DNA of 64,000 bases. Origin: Carex sylvatica. Taxonomy: Eukaryota > Streptophyta > Magnoliopsida > Poales > Cyperaceae. Shown piece by piece: positions 22,309 to 34,518 of the stretch. Made by a program: the position numbers and the translations under genes. How positions within the stretch are numbered: the first letter of the stretch is position 1; each line of letters begins with the position of its first letter. The notes beneath the pieces were generated by a model. That model was not told the origin of the DNA and searched no databases. It worked only from the letters and a program-made list of their open reading frames with translations. The DNA is taken from NCBI GenBank assembly GCA_964058845.1, contig CAXKVR010000056.1, forward strand, positions 1-64,000, written 5' to 3'.

Positions 22309-23643
22309 AAATTATAAGTTCGTTTAATATTTTTATAAAGGTTCAATTAAAAAATATATTTATTAAATAAAATAATTCTGAATTCTCTACATATTTGCTC
22401 CTTATTTTAATTTTATTCAATATTTTTGGAACTACTTGTGAAATTAGTATTTGTACTTTGTTTAGAGTCCCAAGATTTAGTTCATAACCTGAAGAAAATT
22501 ATTAGTTTCGTTTACAGGATCATTGGTATGAAAATTATTACTTTTGTTTATCATTGGTATGAAAATTAATTTTAGGTCAACCTTTATAAACGAAAATTAA
22601 ATCGTCGCCGCCACAAACCTGAGGTGATGCGCTTAGAGTAAATGTTTCAAAATAACTGAGGAATCGTTTCGAAAGTTTTGCACACTTTAATTGGGGCAAT
22701 TTCATATATACTCTTTAAAAATCTCAAAATTATGTATTTTCCTTCTAAATTTCATAATATCATATTCACTCTTGTAAATTTTAAAAACTCACAAATTTAC
22801 CAAATTTATTGTCTTTTCAATTAAAACTCATTTACCTTTTCTAATTTGTAGGTTAGTGATGGTAAATGATTGTATGTTTATATGATATCATGTATACGTC
22901 ACTAGCAAAGAAATGAACAATTTTTTCTCAATAAAGGTAATTAGAAGACTGAACATTTCTCTTACATATGCTACATACTTTCATTTTAAATAAAGAGTAA
23001 AACGGAAACTCTGTAAATTTAAAATAAATTTTAATAGAAAGAATAATAAATTAGGTAAAGTTGTGTGATTTAAATATATAAAAGGGTGTATATAATATTA
23101 TGATTCCTGAAAGGAAAATATACATAATTTATACATAATTTATACATAATTTTAAATTTTTTAAAGAGTATATAGTAAACTCTCCCATAATTAAGAGGTA
23201 AAGGGTCCCAGCGATCCTTCAGAGTAACTTCCTTGTTTTGTTCTTTTCTAAGCCTAAGAATTGTTTCTCTCAATCTCATCAATATTTCACAGCCCTGTTT
23301 CCCTAATTCACACTAAAATTCCTTGAGGGAAAACTTGGATAAAATTAAAAAAAGGAAAAGCACAACTCACGTGAAAAGGAAAGGTGCAACGGGAAAGAGA
23401 GCAAGGGTCATAATTTGTGATAGAGAGAGAGAGAGAAAAAAAAAAAAGAGGGGGAGGGGGAGGAAATCCGTATCCTCTCCAGTATTGCAGAGGATCACTC
23501 TCACTTTATGATTTGAGATTAAATTTCAACCGGTTTGATAGTCGAACTGTAATAGGGGGCAGCATTTTTGGACTTTGAGATTCGTGCCAAGTTAAAAAGA
23601 ACGGTTCAAATCTAGTAATTATAAAAGATTCCCTTATTAGATA
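22309..23643. other. AT-rich spacer with purine-rich tract
   Basis: No gene. A GA-rich run lies at 23422-23465. The stretch 23480-23640 shares words (TTGAGATTCGTGCYAAGTTAAAAA and GTATCCTC) with 33250-33460, so it is a copy of a dispersed repeat. Confidence 0.45.
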
Positions 23644-24055
23644 GAGGAGGGTTCAAATGCCTCTATTTTTTGTGCCTTCACTGTGCCTCTATTTTTAAAA
23701 ACTTTAATAATTCAAAATTTAAAACTTAAAAGTCAAAATAAAACTGTTAGATATGATCTACATAATTTTATTTATGCACGTGTAAAAAATTATGACATTT
23801 CAATTTTATTTTGATTGTCATCAAGAGCTTATAAAAAATGCACTAATGTAGATGATTTCTAGACGTTGATTTTTGAACTTATTGATTCACATAAAAATAA
23901 AATTGAAATGTGATAATTTTTTATGAGTACATAGTGAAAATAACGTAGATCATATCTAACGGTTTTATTTTAACTTTTAAGTTTTCAATTTTGAGTTATT
24001 AAAGTTTAAAAAATGAAGGTATGGTGGATGCACAAAAAATGAAAGCATTTGAACC
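23644..24055. mobile_element. MITE with GGAGGGTTCAAATG ends
   Basis: The left end GAGGAGGGTTCAAATGCCTC pairs with the right end at 24030-24054 (CATTTGAACCCTCC). The interior ACCGTTAGATATGATCTAC block is shared with the MITE at 33819-34235. No target duplication was found for this copy. Confidence 0.6.
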
Positions 24056-24081
24056 CTCCAATATTGGAGAGGATGTGAATT

Positions 24082-24082
<1 letters not shown>

Positions 24083-24121
<39 letters not shown>
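24083..24121. repeat. 39-bp poly(G) run
   Basis: An uninterrupted run of about 39 G residues in otherwise AT-rich DNA, 28 bp to the right of a MITE end. It would form G-quadruplexes if single-stranded. Its length may be imprecise, since long G runs are error-prone in sequencing. Confidence 0.85.
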
Positions 24122-24122
<1 letters not shown>

Positions 24123-25400
24123 GGGTTGGGAATGAAGCTTAAACGAGACGCTTGGCCGGTACACAACTTTTCTTCTTGTCCTGCAGTTTTTGTTTTCTTC
24201 TTGGAATTACATGAATTCTCACTTTGCGGGCCTCACATAATATAATTAATTAATTATTCTTTTTTTTGTCATACAAGTCATTAATTATACACACCTCATA
24301 ATTTGAATATTCTCTTCTCTTTTCTTACCACTTAAGTCCTTCTCTTTTCTTACCACTTAAGTCCAGTAAATTATCACCTTCTCTAAATTTTAATGTAATT
24401 TCTTATTCACCTAATTTACCTGAACGCAATTAATACCGTTTAGCTCGTATAATTATCAAAGTGCATGACTAGCGATTTCCAATTCATAGGGATGGCCCGG
24501 CCCAAATACTCGTGTATAAATCTCTGTTGGGCCTTGGTAACTGTTCGGCCCAAAATACCAGTTTATCACCGACTCAACCATAATTACCTTTCCTAAAATC
24601 TCTTGGATTTTCTCTCTGTTTCAAGCGAAAAATGGAGAAAAACCTAATCAGAGACATATATGAGTTAGGGGTGGCAATGAAGTGGCTCATCACGAGCTGG
24701 ATCTAGCTCGTGATTGACTTATTACAGCAATCAAATGAGTTGAATTAGTGAGCTGAGATTTAGAAGCTGAATTGAAATCTCACCACATAATTGTCACGAG
24801 CCATTGATTGAACCGAGCTTGCTCATTAACTTGTTGGACTTTATTAAATTACTATCATATAAATTTAAAATAAATAAATAATAAAGTCCATCAAATATTT
24901 ACATATATAATCCAACCCATCAAATATGACAGAAATTCATTTTAACATACAAATTCACATAGAATGAAAAAATTCGCACAAATCCATAAAAATTCATGCA
25001 TAGCTAAACTTTACAAAATAACAAAAATTTATACTAATTTATACTTGAAACTAACTGGACAACATTAAGTATAAAAATTGAGACAGACACATTATTTGAA
25101 TAGTCATATGAGGACTGTTTTTCGGTTTTCCTTTGAATTTTCAAATTGAGATAGAGGACATTATATTGAATATAACATCAAAATAAGTACAAAAATTCTG
25201 ATTGAGAATCAGAGGATATATCAATTCAATTTATGCATTATATTAGATAGACTCCGCACAATAATGAAGCAATCATGGAGTATTAATTGTGTCACTTTTT
25301 TATAATCCAAAAAGAAAAATGAGTGCAATAAATAGTGGCAAAATCTTGGAGAGTTTGTCACAGCAGGTTATCAAGAAATCAGTGGGGCGCATATTTCTTC
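24122..25400. other. Spacer with a lone hAT-like left end
   Basis: TAGGGGTGGCAATGAAGTGG at about 24666 looks like the left end of a hAT repeat; no matching right end was found. The remainder is AT-rich and non-coding. Confidence 0.4.
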
Positions 25401-25409
25401 TCAGTATGT

Positions 25410-25511
25410 TGGTTCTTGTGGAGAGCACGAAACAAAAAAATCTTTGAAGATGGTGCAACAGATGCTAGATGGTTGGCACACCATGCCAGTAAAGAAGCCA
25501 AATATGGATGA
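25410..25511 (+). pseudogene. LINE reverse-transcriptase polyprotein tail (relic)
   Basis: Frame from TGG at 25410 to TGA at 25511 reads WFLWRARNKKIFEDG and then WLAHHASKEAKYG. This resembles the W-x-x-W-x-x-R-N-x-x-x-F segment near the C-terminus of plant LINE ORF2 proteins. Upstream frames are broken and no reverse-transcriptase core is present. A T-rich/A-rich junction follows at 25650. Confidence 0.45.
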
Positions 25512-26560
25512 AGTTCTGCTAAGTAGTTTATTTAGGTGGTCTTGTTATTTCATGTAGTTTCCTTTTCCTTTTTATTTTTTATGCGTTATTTTTAGATTTA
25601 TGATAGAATGGAGTGAAGTTGGATGTAATTTTATCTGATGGCCACTATCAGTTTTTTTTTTTTTTTAAAAAAAAAATATCATCAGGCTGTATAAAGTCAA
25701 ATCAAACGGACAAAAACAATGTAACATGAGTTCTATACTTCTATTACTGAAATGGAGCTGTTAGTGATAGGGTCGCTAAAATTTTTTGACTGCTGCCTCT
25801 AAATTTGACCTCACTTTTTTAATGTTCAAACAGAGGCGCAGTAGGGCAAAAAAAATCCAATTAGGCAAGATGTAGTAGAGAGCTAATACATTCTTTTACA
25901 AATTTTACTTAACTTCACCAGATATGGAAGTCCGGCATAAGAATATTTTCGACAAGGAATAATTGAAAAAAAAAAAATCATATATAGTAGCCACACCCTC
26001 CCACTCCTTTGCTCTCCCCTCTGGTTACAAATGGTCATTTCTTTGTTCAAGATCTCTATGGACATTTTATTTGTTTCCGAATTGTTAAACTTTTTAGAGC
26101 AAGCATTTAACACTCAAAATTCAAAATTTGATATATTCCACGTAAAGTTATATCAATAAGTTAACCAAAATAATTTAGAAGAGTTCTCACTACCAAATTT
26201 TCAATACTCCAAATAGTTACTCTAGCAATGCTCCATAACAAATCATTAATTAATGTAGTTACAATTTGGAGGTGTTGAAATGATCATGCATACAGAGGCC
26301 AATGTCCAAACTTCACAAAATTTCATAGGTATCTCGGACAGAGACAGAATCAAACTTTTAAACTATGAAACTCAAATATATACAGATCAATCATATAAAA
26401 ATTTCTCCGGAGAATGAAGATCAATTTTATTATATCATGATATTTCACCTCTAACCTCAGTAACACTTCCTCTGAAGCGATGGCCGATGGTTCGCAACTA
26501 CAAGGAAACACAACTCAGTTATAGTATTACGCCATGCATATTCTGTACAGACAACGAAAC
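25512..26560. other. AT-rich intergenic spacer
   Basis: No gene or element end recognised apart from the T(15)A(10) junction near 25650-25677. Confidence 0.5.
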
Positions 26561-27947
26561 CTTCACTAGTGGAAAAACAGGAATCAGTATCGGCCTATCT
26601 GAATCGGCTATATGAAACAACCGATACTAGTATCTATCTGGATCAGTTCTCTGAACAAAATCGATCATAATAGTTCCACTATCAGGATCAGTTTATCTAA
26701 ACAACTGATCCTGATAGTTGAACTATCAGGATCGGTTTTTTTTATTAACAACCGATCCTAATACTTTTTTTTTTTTTGCAGAACCAACTTTAAAAAAAAA
26801 ATATTATGATCGGTTGTTTATAAAAAACCGATCCTAATAGTACTATTAGGATCGGTTTTTTATAAACAACCGATCCTGATAACTCTTTATATAATCTGCT
26901 TAGGGTTTTTATTTTCATTTCGCGTCTCTCATTTTCAACTTAGCGTCTCTCTCTGTGTCTCCGTTTCTCCCTCTCAAATCCTCAATCCTCTATGTGTCTC
27001 TCTCTCTGTGTTTCGTCTCTCCCTCTCCTCCGTGTCTCTCTCTCTCACTCTCCGTCTCTTCCTCTCAAAGCCGAGCCTCTCAATTGTGTCAGTTTTTAAT
27101 TTTTTTATTGTTTCAAATATTAATTAATGGTGTTTGTATATTATTTTACAGTCTTGAGGACATCTCGCTCAAGTTACTTAATCATCCGGCCGATCAACTA
27201 TCACGGTATTAGCTTTATCTAATTTTCTCATTATTATACTTTTAAAAACACATTTTTTTTGTATTTTTTATTGGAAAATGTTTTTTCATCTAATTGTTAC
27301 CTTTGTTTTTGTTTTTCGGGTCTTTTATAATCTCAAGTGATGTGATTGCAAAATAGGTAATTATTGTTGTGCTTTACATTAATTGCTTAAATGTGTGTTA
27401 ATTGAACAAATAGCTCAATTAGTTACTTGTATGTTTGTTAATTAAATTTTTCTGGATTTAAATTTCTTGTTATAATATGTAATGCTTCACAAAACTTTGT
27501 ATGAACATGAATTTTTTGTAATAATTTAAAATGTGTATGATATTTAATTTATGATGTGTATATAATATTTGATTATTACTTCTTACTATGCAAAAAAAAA
27601 AAAAAAATTAGGGTGCTGGCCATCAAAATATATATGGAAGCTAATCAAATAAATAAATTTTTTTTTTTAGCTTCAATAAAACATCAAGATCGGTTATTTT
27701 AAATAACCGATCCAGATTACTACTATTAGGATCGGTTGTTTACAATAACCGATCCTAATTCTAAAAAAAAAAAAACTTTTAGGATCGATTGTTTAAAATA
27801 ACCGATCCTAAAAGTGTGCGTGTGTGTTTTTTTTTTTTTTTTTTTTTTTTTTTGCAGAACCAACTTAAAAAAAATATTATGATCGATTTTTTATTAACAA
27901 CCGATTCTAATATTTTATTTTTTAATTTTTTATAAAGTTGGTTCTGC

Positions 27948-27978
<31 letters not shown>

Positions 27979-28147
27979 TTAGGATCGGTTGTTTCAAACA
28001 ACCGATCCTAATAGTTACTATTAGGATCGGTTATTTAACCGATCCAGATTATTGTAGTATCAGTATCGCCTTCATCAGAATCGGTTGTATTTCGATACTA
28101 ATATGCATATATAACCGATCATGATTTCATATTTTCCACTAGTGCTT
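26561..28147. mobile_element. Non-autonomous CACTA element
   Basis: The element (26564-28144, 1581 bp) starts CACTAGTGGAAAA, and its other end is the exact complement of that 13-mer. It is flanked by CTT at 26561-26563 and 28145-28147. CACTA ends plus a 3-bp duplication are diagnostic. About 300-450 bp at each side are packed with short palindromes of the AGGATCGGTT / AACCGATCCT type, the expected subterminal transposase-binding repeats. The centre (26930-27120) is a TC-rich leader-like stretch followed by splice-like sequence but has no transposase frame. Confidence 0.88.
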
Positions 28148-28602
28148 GACAATGATCTCATCGCAACTACAACCACCACTTGATGTAGACTGAGGGCTTA
28201 TAGCGAAATTTATGAGATTTTGGTATGAATGAAGGAAAACATAAAATTCATATTTGTTCATGTGCAAAGAAGCACAACGAGATGGTTGAGTATGAAGCTA
28301 CACACAGTTCACATTTTCTCTGTTTAAACATTAGTTGCTGTCTAGTTAGATCTGTTTTTACTATGTATTATTAATAGAGGACCACATAGATTGTATTGGA
28401 GATAATAATGGGTGTAAATTGTAGCAGTTGATCATTAGTATTCTAATGGTGATAGGTAGAAAAAAATAATTAGTGGAGTTATTTAGAATTAATTATAGTC
28501 ATGTCTATAAATAGATGTTATGTCAATGCAATAAAATACATAAGATTATTTTCTTTTTTTATGAAATGTTTTAACTGCGTTTGAATCTGGAATGTGTGTG
28601 TG
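28148..28602. other. Spacer between CACTA and hAT elements
   Basis: No gene recognised. Confidence 0.5.
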
Positions 28603-29067
28603 CAATGGTAGAGCCACAGTGTCCCAGGGGTAGGTAGTTGCATACCCCTGAATTGTTCTCTCTCTTTTAACTAGATTCTTCAATGGGTCTTGCCTACTCC
28701 TGGATTTGATTCTGCCTACCTCTAAATTCAATTCGGAGTAGCGATTGTCAATTCATACTTCAGAGATGGTTTGTGAGTCATTTAATCTAATTAGGAAATA
28801 AAGGTATTTTTAAATCTTGGTTCAATTTAGAGTAGTGATTCCTCTCCACTCAATTAATACCAATTGTTTTAGTAGTTTTGATATCAATTAGTAATTTATT
28901 AAAAATTACAACCGATTTGATAGACAGAGATGCAATTTGTTAGGCGGACGGAGGCGAGAAGAGAATTATCGAGGCGATTCAAATATGAATCCGTTAAGAA
29001 AAAATATTCGAATATGATTTCTGTCCACCCTTGACTCAAATTATAGCTACGCCACTATGTGTGTAGT
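28595..29067. mobile_element. Short hAT relic (CARTGGYRGAGCC ends)
   Basis: The left end CAATGGTAGAGCCACAG and the complement of the right end, CATAGTGGCGTAGC, resemble the ends of the larger hAT at 37889-40332. Flanks TGTGTGTG (28595-28602) and TGTGTAGT (29060-29067) match at 6 of 8 positions. Non-coding. Confidence 0.45.
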
Positions 29068-30349
29068 GATAACCTTTATTGTTTGTGAGAAGCTGGCGCC
29101 GGTGATTCCAAAATTTCAATCAAGACGGTTCTGCCTACATTTTAGATTTGAAGGAAAAAAATACATTAATATAACTTTAAAAGTGTGCGAGAGTTATTAT
29201 ATTTTAGAAGTGTACGTCTGTTATTTTAAAGACAGAACTACGTAATTTTAAAGTTTTGAAAATACATGAAATTTCAATTTTTCCTTCTTTGAAATCTAAG
29301 CCCAAGTTGTCATCTTATAGGCCTTGTGCTATAATGCTGAGTTCCAAATTAACACATTTTGGGCTAAAGCAGGCCTTAATTTAAATAACAACTTTCTCAA
29401 TTAAAATATCCATCTAGCTTTCTTAGTTTCTTCCCATTGGGTCCCACATTAAAGAAACATCAATTTATTCTAAGCTAATGATCCCAAAATGGATTATATC
29501 TAACTTGATAGTACAAATAGAATTAATCTGTAGTTTAAACTATATAAATCTTCGCATTCCAATTGGGAAAATGAATTGCAGATCAATTTTTTTATCCCTG
29601 TTATATCTAACTTCACCGTAGTTCCTGAAATGTTTAAATCGCAACATGCAAAAAATAAAAATAAAAATAAAACTAAAACTATCAAAAAAAGAAAGAAAGA
29701 AAATCATAGTAAGAAAAATAAGCAATTAATATCCACATTAAATAATTGAGTAGCTTAATGTTCAGTCTTTAATCAAAAAAATATCCAACGAACAACTTTT
29801 TTTTCAAATTCATTCGCGACTTGAGATTTGCAGTACAAAACCTTCTTAAAAATTTAAATCGTTTGGACGCCACGAAGCACGTGGATCAACACGGGCCCAA
29901 GGGGCAGCGAGTATCTCTTAAAGTACTTGACTATGTACACTGTACAATACTCAAAATCAATTTAATACCTATTTGAAAGATAGAAAGCCCAGCCCGCTTT
30001 AAGATTTGCGTCTAATTAAAACAAATGAGTCTATGATTGAGCCATAATGCACACCATCATTTAGCTTTTGCCATTCTTTTCATGACTAATGGCCATGTAT
30101 ACGAGGGACATTGATCATAGCTTTAAAGACATTTTAGAACCTCATAAAAATTCACTTACAGACTATATTGCATGGATACGACACGAGTACAGCGATACGA
30201 TAATTCTCAAAAATAGAGATACGATACGGCTATTATATATTATTTTAATTATATTAATTCCTCACTTGTATTATATAAAATAAATATCAAAAATTATGAA
30301 TAAGTATTCAATATAAGTTATATATATAATAAGCTAATACATAATAACA
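29068..30349. other. AT-rich intergenic spacer
   Basis: No gene recognised. From about 30167 a TACGATACGG-type repeat begins that resumes after the hAT insertion (to about 31150). Confidence 0.5.
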
Positions 30350-30463
30350 ACAAAGTTGTTCTATTCCAGTGGTAAAGGCGTAGCTTGGGTACCTTCAGAA
30401 TAAGGATTCGAATTCTGCTGTAGCTACTGAATTTTGCTAATTTCGCTGTTAGTTACAAAGTTG
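30350..30463 (+). mobile_element. Possible tRNA-derived SINE
   Basis: A 96-bp body (30359-30454) lies between copies of ACAAAGTTG (30350-30358 and 30455-30463). It holds an A-box-like CCAGTGGTAAAGGCG and a B-box-like GGATTCGAATTC. There is no clear A-tail, so the call is tentative. Confidence 0.4.
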
Positions 30464-30497
30464 AAATGGATTCAGTCCATGTGCAGTTCACAGAACA

Positions 30498-30956
30498 AAT
30501 CAGATTAAGGGTGTAAACGGTCGGATACGGATCGGATAGTGGTCTTACTGTATCCGTTATAATTTTTTGGATACAGATACGGATAGTCTCGGATAAGGAT
30601 ACGGATACGGATCGGATATTAAATGTTATGGATATGGATCGGATATCGGACGGTTACGGATATTTTTCATAATTAGCTTGTTAGTTACAAAACATCTATT
30701 ATATTATTAAAATATTAGTCACTAATTATGTTATAGTGTTATATTGTTCATCAAAATATATATCTATATCCAATTTAATAAATCAATTTAAGAATATATA
30801 TCACATTTGTTGTGGTTTAAAGTGTAAACATTATAATTTTTCGAATACGAATACGGATACGGATAGTCTCGGATACGGATAATTTAAGTACTTTTCTGGA
30901 TTCGGATTCGGACGAAATCAGATATTATCCGATCTGTTTACACCCCTAAATCAGAT
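30498..30956. mobile_element. hAT MITE with perfect 8-bp duplication
   Basis: AATCAGAT is at 30498-30505 and 30949-30956. The 443-bp element starts TAAGGGTGTAAACGGTCGG and its complementary end reads TAGGGGTGTAAACAGATCGG. The interior is rich in GGATACGGAT words, as in 12702-13084. Non-coding. Confidence 0.85.
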
Positions 30957-32800
30957 GCTCTTGAGGCGTATCCCCTCCGTATCAGAATTTTCAAGCCGTA
31001 TCGGCAGGGGTCAACCAAGTGTCGGAGACCGTATCAAGAGGGTATGGACACGCCAGCTCATCTGACACGTCAGCTGGCGTATCTGATACGTATTGTATGC
31101 GTGTCAGAGATGTATCGGTGTCAGATATGTATCGAATACGAATACAATGATTTTCTAAAAATGTCAGGGTAACATAGCTTACAGAACAAGGGCATAAGAA
31201 TCTTTATGAGATTTTAATATCTTCATGAGTCGTGACAACTCAAATCTCATTCTACACGGTCAGGTATTGCACTGGATTTGACTTCCAGGAGCTGCCGTGA
31301 ACCTAACTAAAGTTTCGCACAAAAAAAAAAAAAGTTTTAATTAAAGGAATGAATATTTCTCTAACTCCGTTAGATTTGCCTCTAATTTGTAATCAAATGT
31401 CTAACAAAGATATCTGATAAATAAATTCTTATGCACATCGATCATTTATATAATAACATGAATGAAAATGCACCAAGTCCATAAAAATTTCCTCTGGTTT
31501 GTACTGAAATGTATAACGGAGACCTCTGATCATCAACAGATAATTAGACACAACATTCTTTAACAGATCATGATAAAATTATAAAATTCACTGTTTTTGG
31601 CCCACACACCTTTGAATTCATATCATTCATATCACCTACGGTAACATAATATTTGTGTTTAGATCCGGACTGTCAGATAAGAATCTGCACGACTATTAAA
31701 TGAGCCCCATAGATTCCTCCTCAAATCAGATTGCCTTAAATTCAAATCAAACGGTCACAATCTAAGTATAAATATTTTGTTACCTCAGAGGTTATGGACT
31801 CCACACCTTTTAGAATTCTGTAACCTCACTTAGGATTTGAATTTGTTCTTGCTGGAAAACACGCATCTTTGTTAGGTTAATATTAGTTTTAAAAAAAAAA
31901 GTCTTTTTAAAATACATCAATACATAATCTAATAATTGTTCGCAACAAAAATTAAGAAACCACCAACTTCCCTTTCTTTCTATTTTTTATGATTAGGATT
32001 ATTAGATTTCTTATATATTTATTGCGTATTCATTATCATGCAATTTGAACATTATATTAAATATCGTCTTAAAAATAAAACATTATAAATTTTAAATTAT
32101 ATGATGAAAATGATTTTCATCGAACATTATTTCTTTTTAGATGTATGATGTGTATAAGTATTTTCTAGGCTTTAAAAATTTGAAGTTATTTTAACAGTTA
32201 TCAAGATTATCATGTCACTTTGTCACTTTGTTGTTAATAAATCCTTCCTTTTGAATTATCAAATTGAAATTGAAACGTGTGGCCACTGGTGTTGCAAGCC
32301 ACTGATATAAGAAAAAAGTTTGTTTATTACATAAGTAACGCATTATAATGTGCGATGTGACGTGACAAATATGTTGTGATAGAGGTACATAATATGTCAT
32401 GATGTGATAAATATTTATTTTTTCAGCAATATGACATGAAGTGCCAAAATGATAGAGAAATAACATGTCGCGTTAGTCACATGCTTAAGAAAACTATGAC
32501 GTATTAGGATATTAAATTATTCATTAAAAATAAAAATAAAAAAATGCCAATTTTTTTAATGTTGAAATATTTTTCCCGGCTATTTTTATTTTATTTTTTA
32601 TCCGGATTTTAAATTTTATTTAAAAAATATTTAAAAACTTTTAAAATTATTACGGAACGTAATGTGAAGTGTTAAACTGTAACATGACATTACTGTGTGC
32701 ATATACATAATCACATATCATTTCATGACGTGTTACGTACTATTAGTGTTATGATGCGTGACATGCGTCAAGACTAATTCGTATGGACCGTATGACTGTG
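30957..32800. other. Spacer with CGTATC-type repeats
   Basis: 30960-31150 is a run of GTATC/CAGCTGGCGTATC words, the right half of a repeat split by the preceding insertions. The rest is AT-rich and no gene was recognised. Confidence 0.45.
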
Positions 32801-33218
32801 CCTTATCACATAGGCGGATGTAGCTCTTTACAGTTCAATTTTGCCCCAGTTTGTTTAGAAAAAAAAAATCTGAAGAAAAAAATTAATCAGATACAATTTG
32901 TTAGAAGAAAAAAGAACAGAGCGAAGAGTGATTCCAAATGAGTAAAAGCGTGATTTGAAAAAATAGAAGCGGCTTAGGCATAGGCGGAGGCGGAAAGGAA
33001 GGCACGACTCATCAGACAGACATCAAATTCAGTACATAGCTCAGGCGGAAGCGAAAAAAAAGTTACGAAAATGACTCAAATCTGAACCCGTTTAGAAAAG
33101 AAAAAAAAAAAAAAAAAACGAATTCGATTTTGCACAAAGAATGCAAAACATTATTAGGAAACTTCGAAGTCGATATCTATCGACTTCTGACTCAAATGGC
33201 TAGACCACTGCCGTATCA
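32801..33218. mobile_element. Degenerate hAT element
   Basis: CCTTATCA (32801-32808) and CCGTATCA (33211-33218) match at 7 of 8 bases around a 402-bp body. The ends CATAGGCGGATGTAGC and (complement) CAGTGGTCTAGCC resemble those of the hAT at 37889. Non-coding. Confidence 0.5.
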
Positions 33219-33809
33219 TGTTATTATTTGTCCAAAAAGTGTCGTAATAAGGTAGGTTTTGGGGATCCGTATCCTCCCAGGTACCTGACTCAACGCAATT
33301 GAAATAGACGGCCCAGATTTAATTTCAGCCGATGCCGGCTCGGAATAGCGTAGGGGCAGTATTATTTGTGCTTTGAGATTCGTGCTAAGTTAAAAATTCC
33401 AATTTCAAGCCTTCCGATTCAATTGTACTGAGTCAGTAATCTGAGGGAATGTTAATTTCGGTTTTGGTCCCCCTCGTGGAGAAAGAATTCGGATTACTTT
33501 AAATTGAGGCTCAATTTTCTGCTTGTTACTGACTTCTGTAAAATTGATCGCTTGATTTCTTATTCATTAATTAACATTGTACGAATAAAAAATATTGTTT
33601 ATCTCCATAAATTATGATAAATTCGGCTATGTTAGATACATTTTTTGGTTAATTACTTGAAAGGGCTCGTTCAAAGTATAATATTTCTATGTGAACATAG
33701 CACACATCTGCTAGAGCGCTGGGCTTAATCTATCATCTAAGAATTTTAATTTTCGCTGATATGACATGTCGATGTCGACAATGAATACTGTTTTATTTTT
33801 TGCCAATGT
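33219..33809. other. Spacer with dispersed-repeat copy
   Basis: 33250-33460 matches words of 23480-23640 and, with GGTACCTGA, of 43520-43800. No gene. Confidence 0.4.
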
Positions 33810-34244
33810 TTTTTTCAAGAGAGGATTCAAATGTCTCTATTTTTTGTGCTTCCATCGTACTTTCATTTTAAAAACTTAAATAACTTAAATTTTAAAACTT
33901 TAACGTCAAAATAAAACCGTTAGATGTGATCTATGTTATTTTCTCTATGTGACCATACAAATGATCACATTTTGATTTTGCTTTTATATGAATTAATAAG
34001 TTGAAAAATTAACGTTTAGAAATTATCCACATTAGTATACATTTTTACAAGCTCAAGATGACAACCAAAACAAAGTTGAAATGCCATAATTTTTTACACG
34101 TACATAGATAAAATGATGTAGTTCATATCCAATGATTTTATGTTGAATTTTAAGATTTAAATTTTGAATTATTAAAGTTTTTAAAAATGGAAGTATGATG
34201 GAGACACAAAAAATGAAGGCATTTGAACCCTCCTCTTTTTTCAA
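33810..34244. mobile_element. Mutator-type MITE with 9-bp duplication
   Basis: TTTTTTCAA occurs at 33810-33818 and 34236-34244. The 417-bp element has ends GAGAGGATTCAAATG and (complement) GAGGAGGGTTCAAATG, and it is palindromic inside. Same family as 23644-24055. Non-coding. Confidence 0.75.
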
Positions 34245-34518
34245 ATATCTTCACAATAATTCAGCTTCGAAAGAATTAGTGTTGTTTGTTATATTTTATG
34301 TTAGAAAAAATATTTATTAATGAAGATTTTATTTTTAAAATAAGATAATCTTAGATATAAATAATATATATAATAAATGATACGATAAGTCATGAGAAAA
34401 TTTCTTAATAATACAAAAAATAATTGTTTAATTTTTTTTATAAACACGTCCACCTTGAATGATAAATAAAATATAAAAACACAAAACTTGAACCCACTAA
34501 GATAAACTATAAAGGTGG

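Noticed and set aside
24021..24245. 74-residue frame with a poly-Gly run
   Set aside because: Translation of the poly(G) tract and a MITE end.
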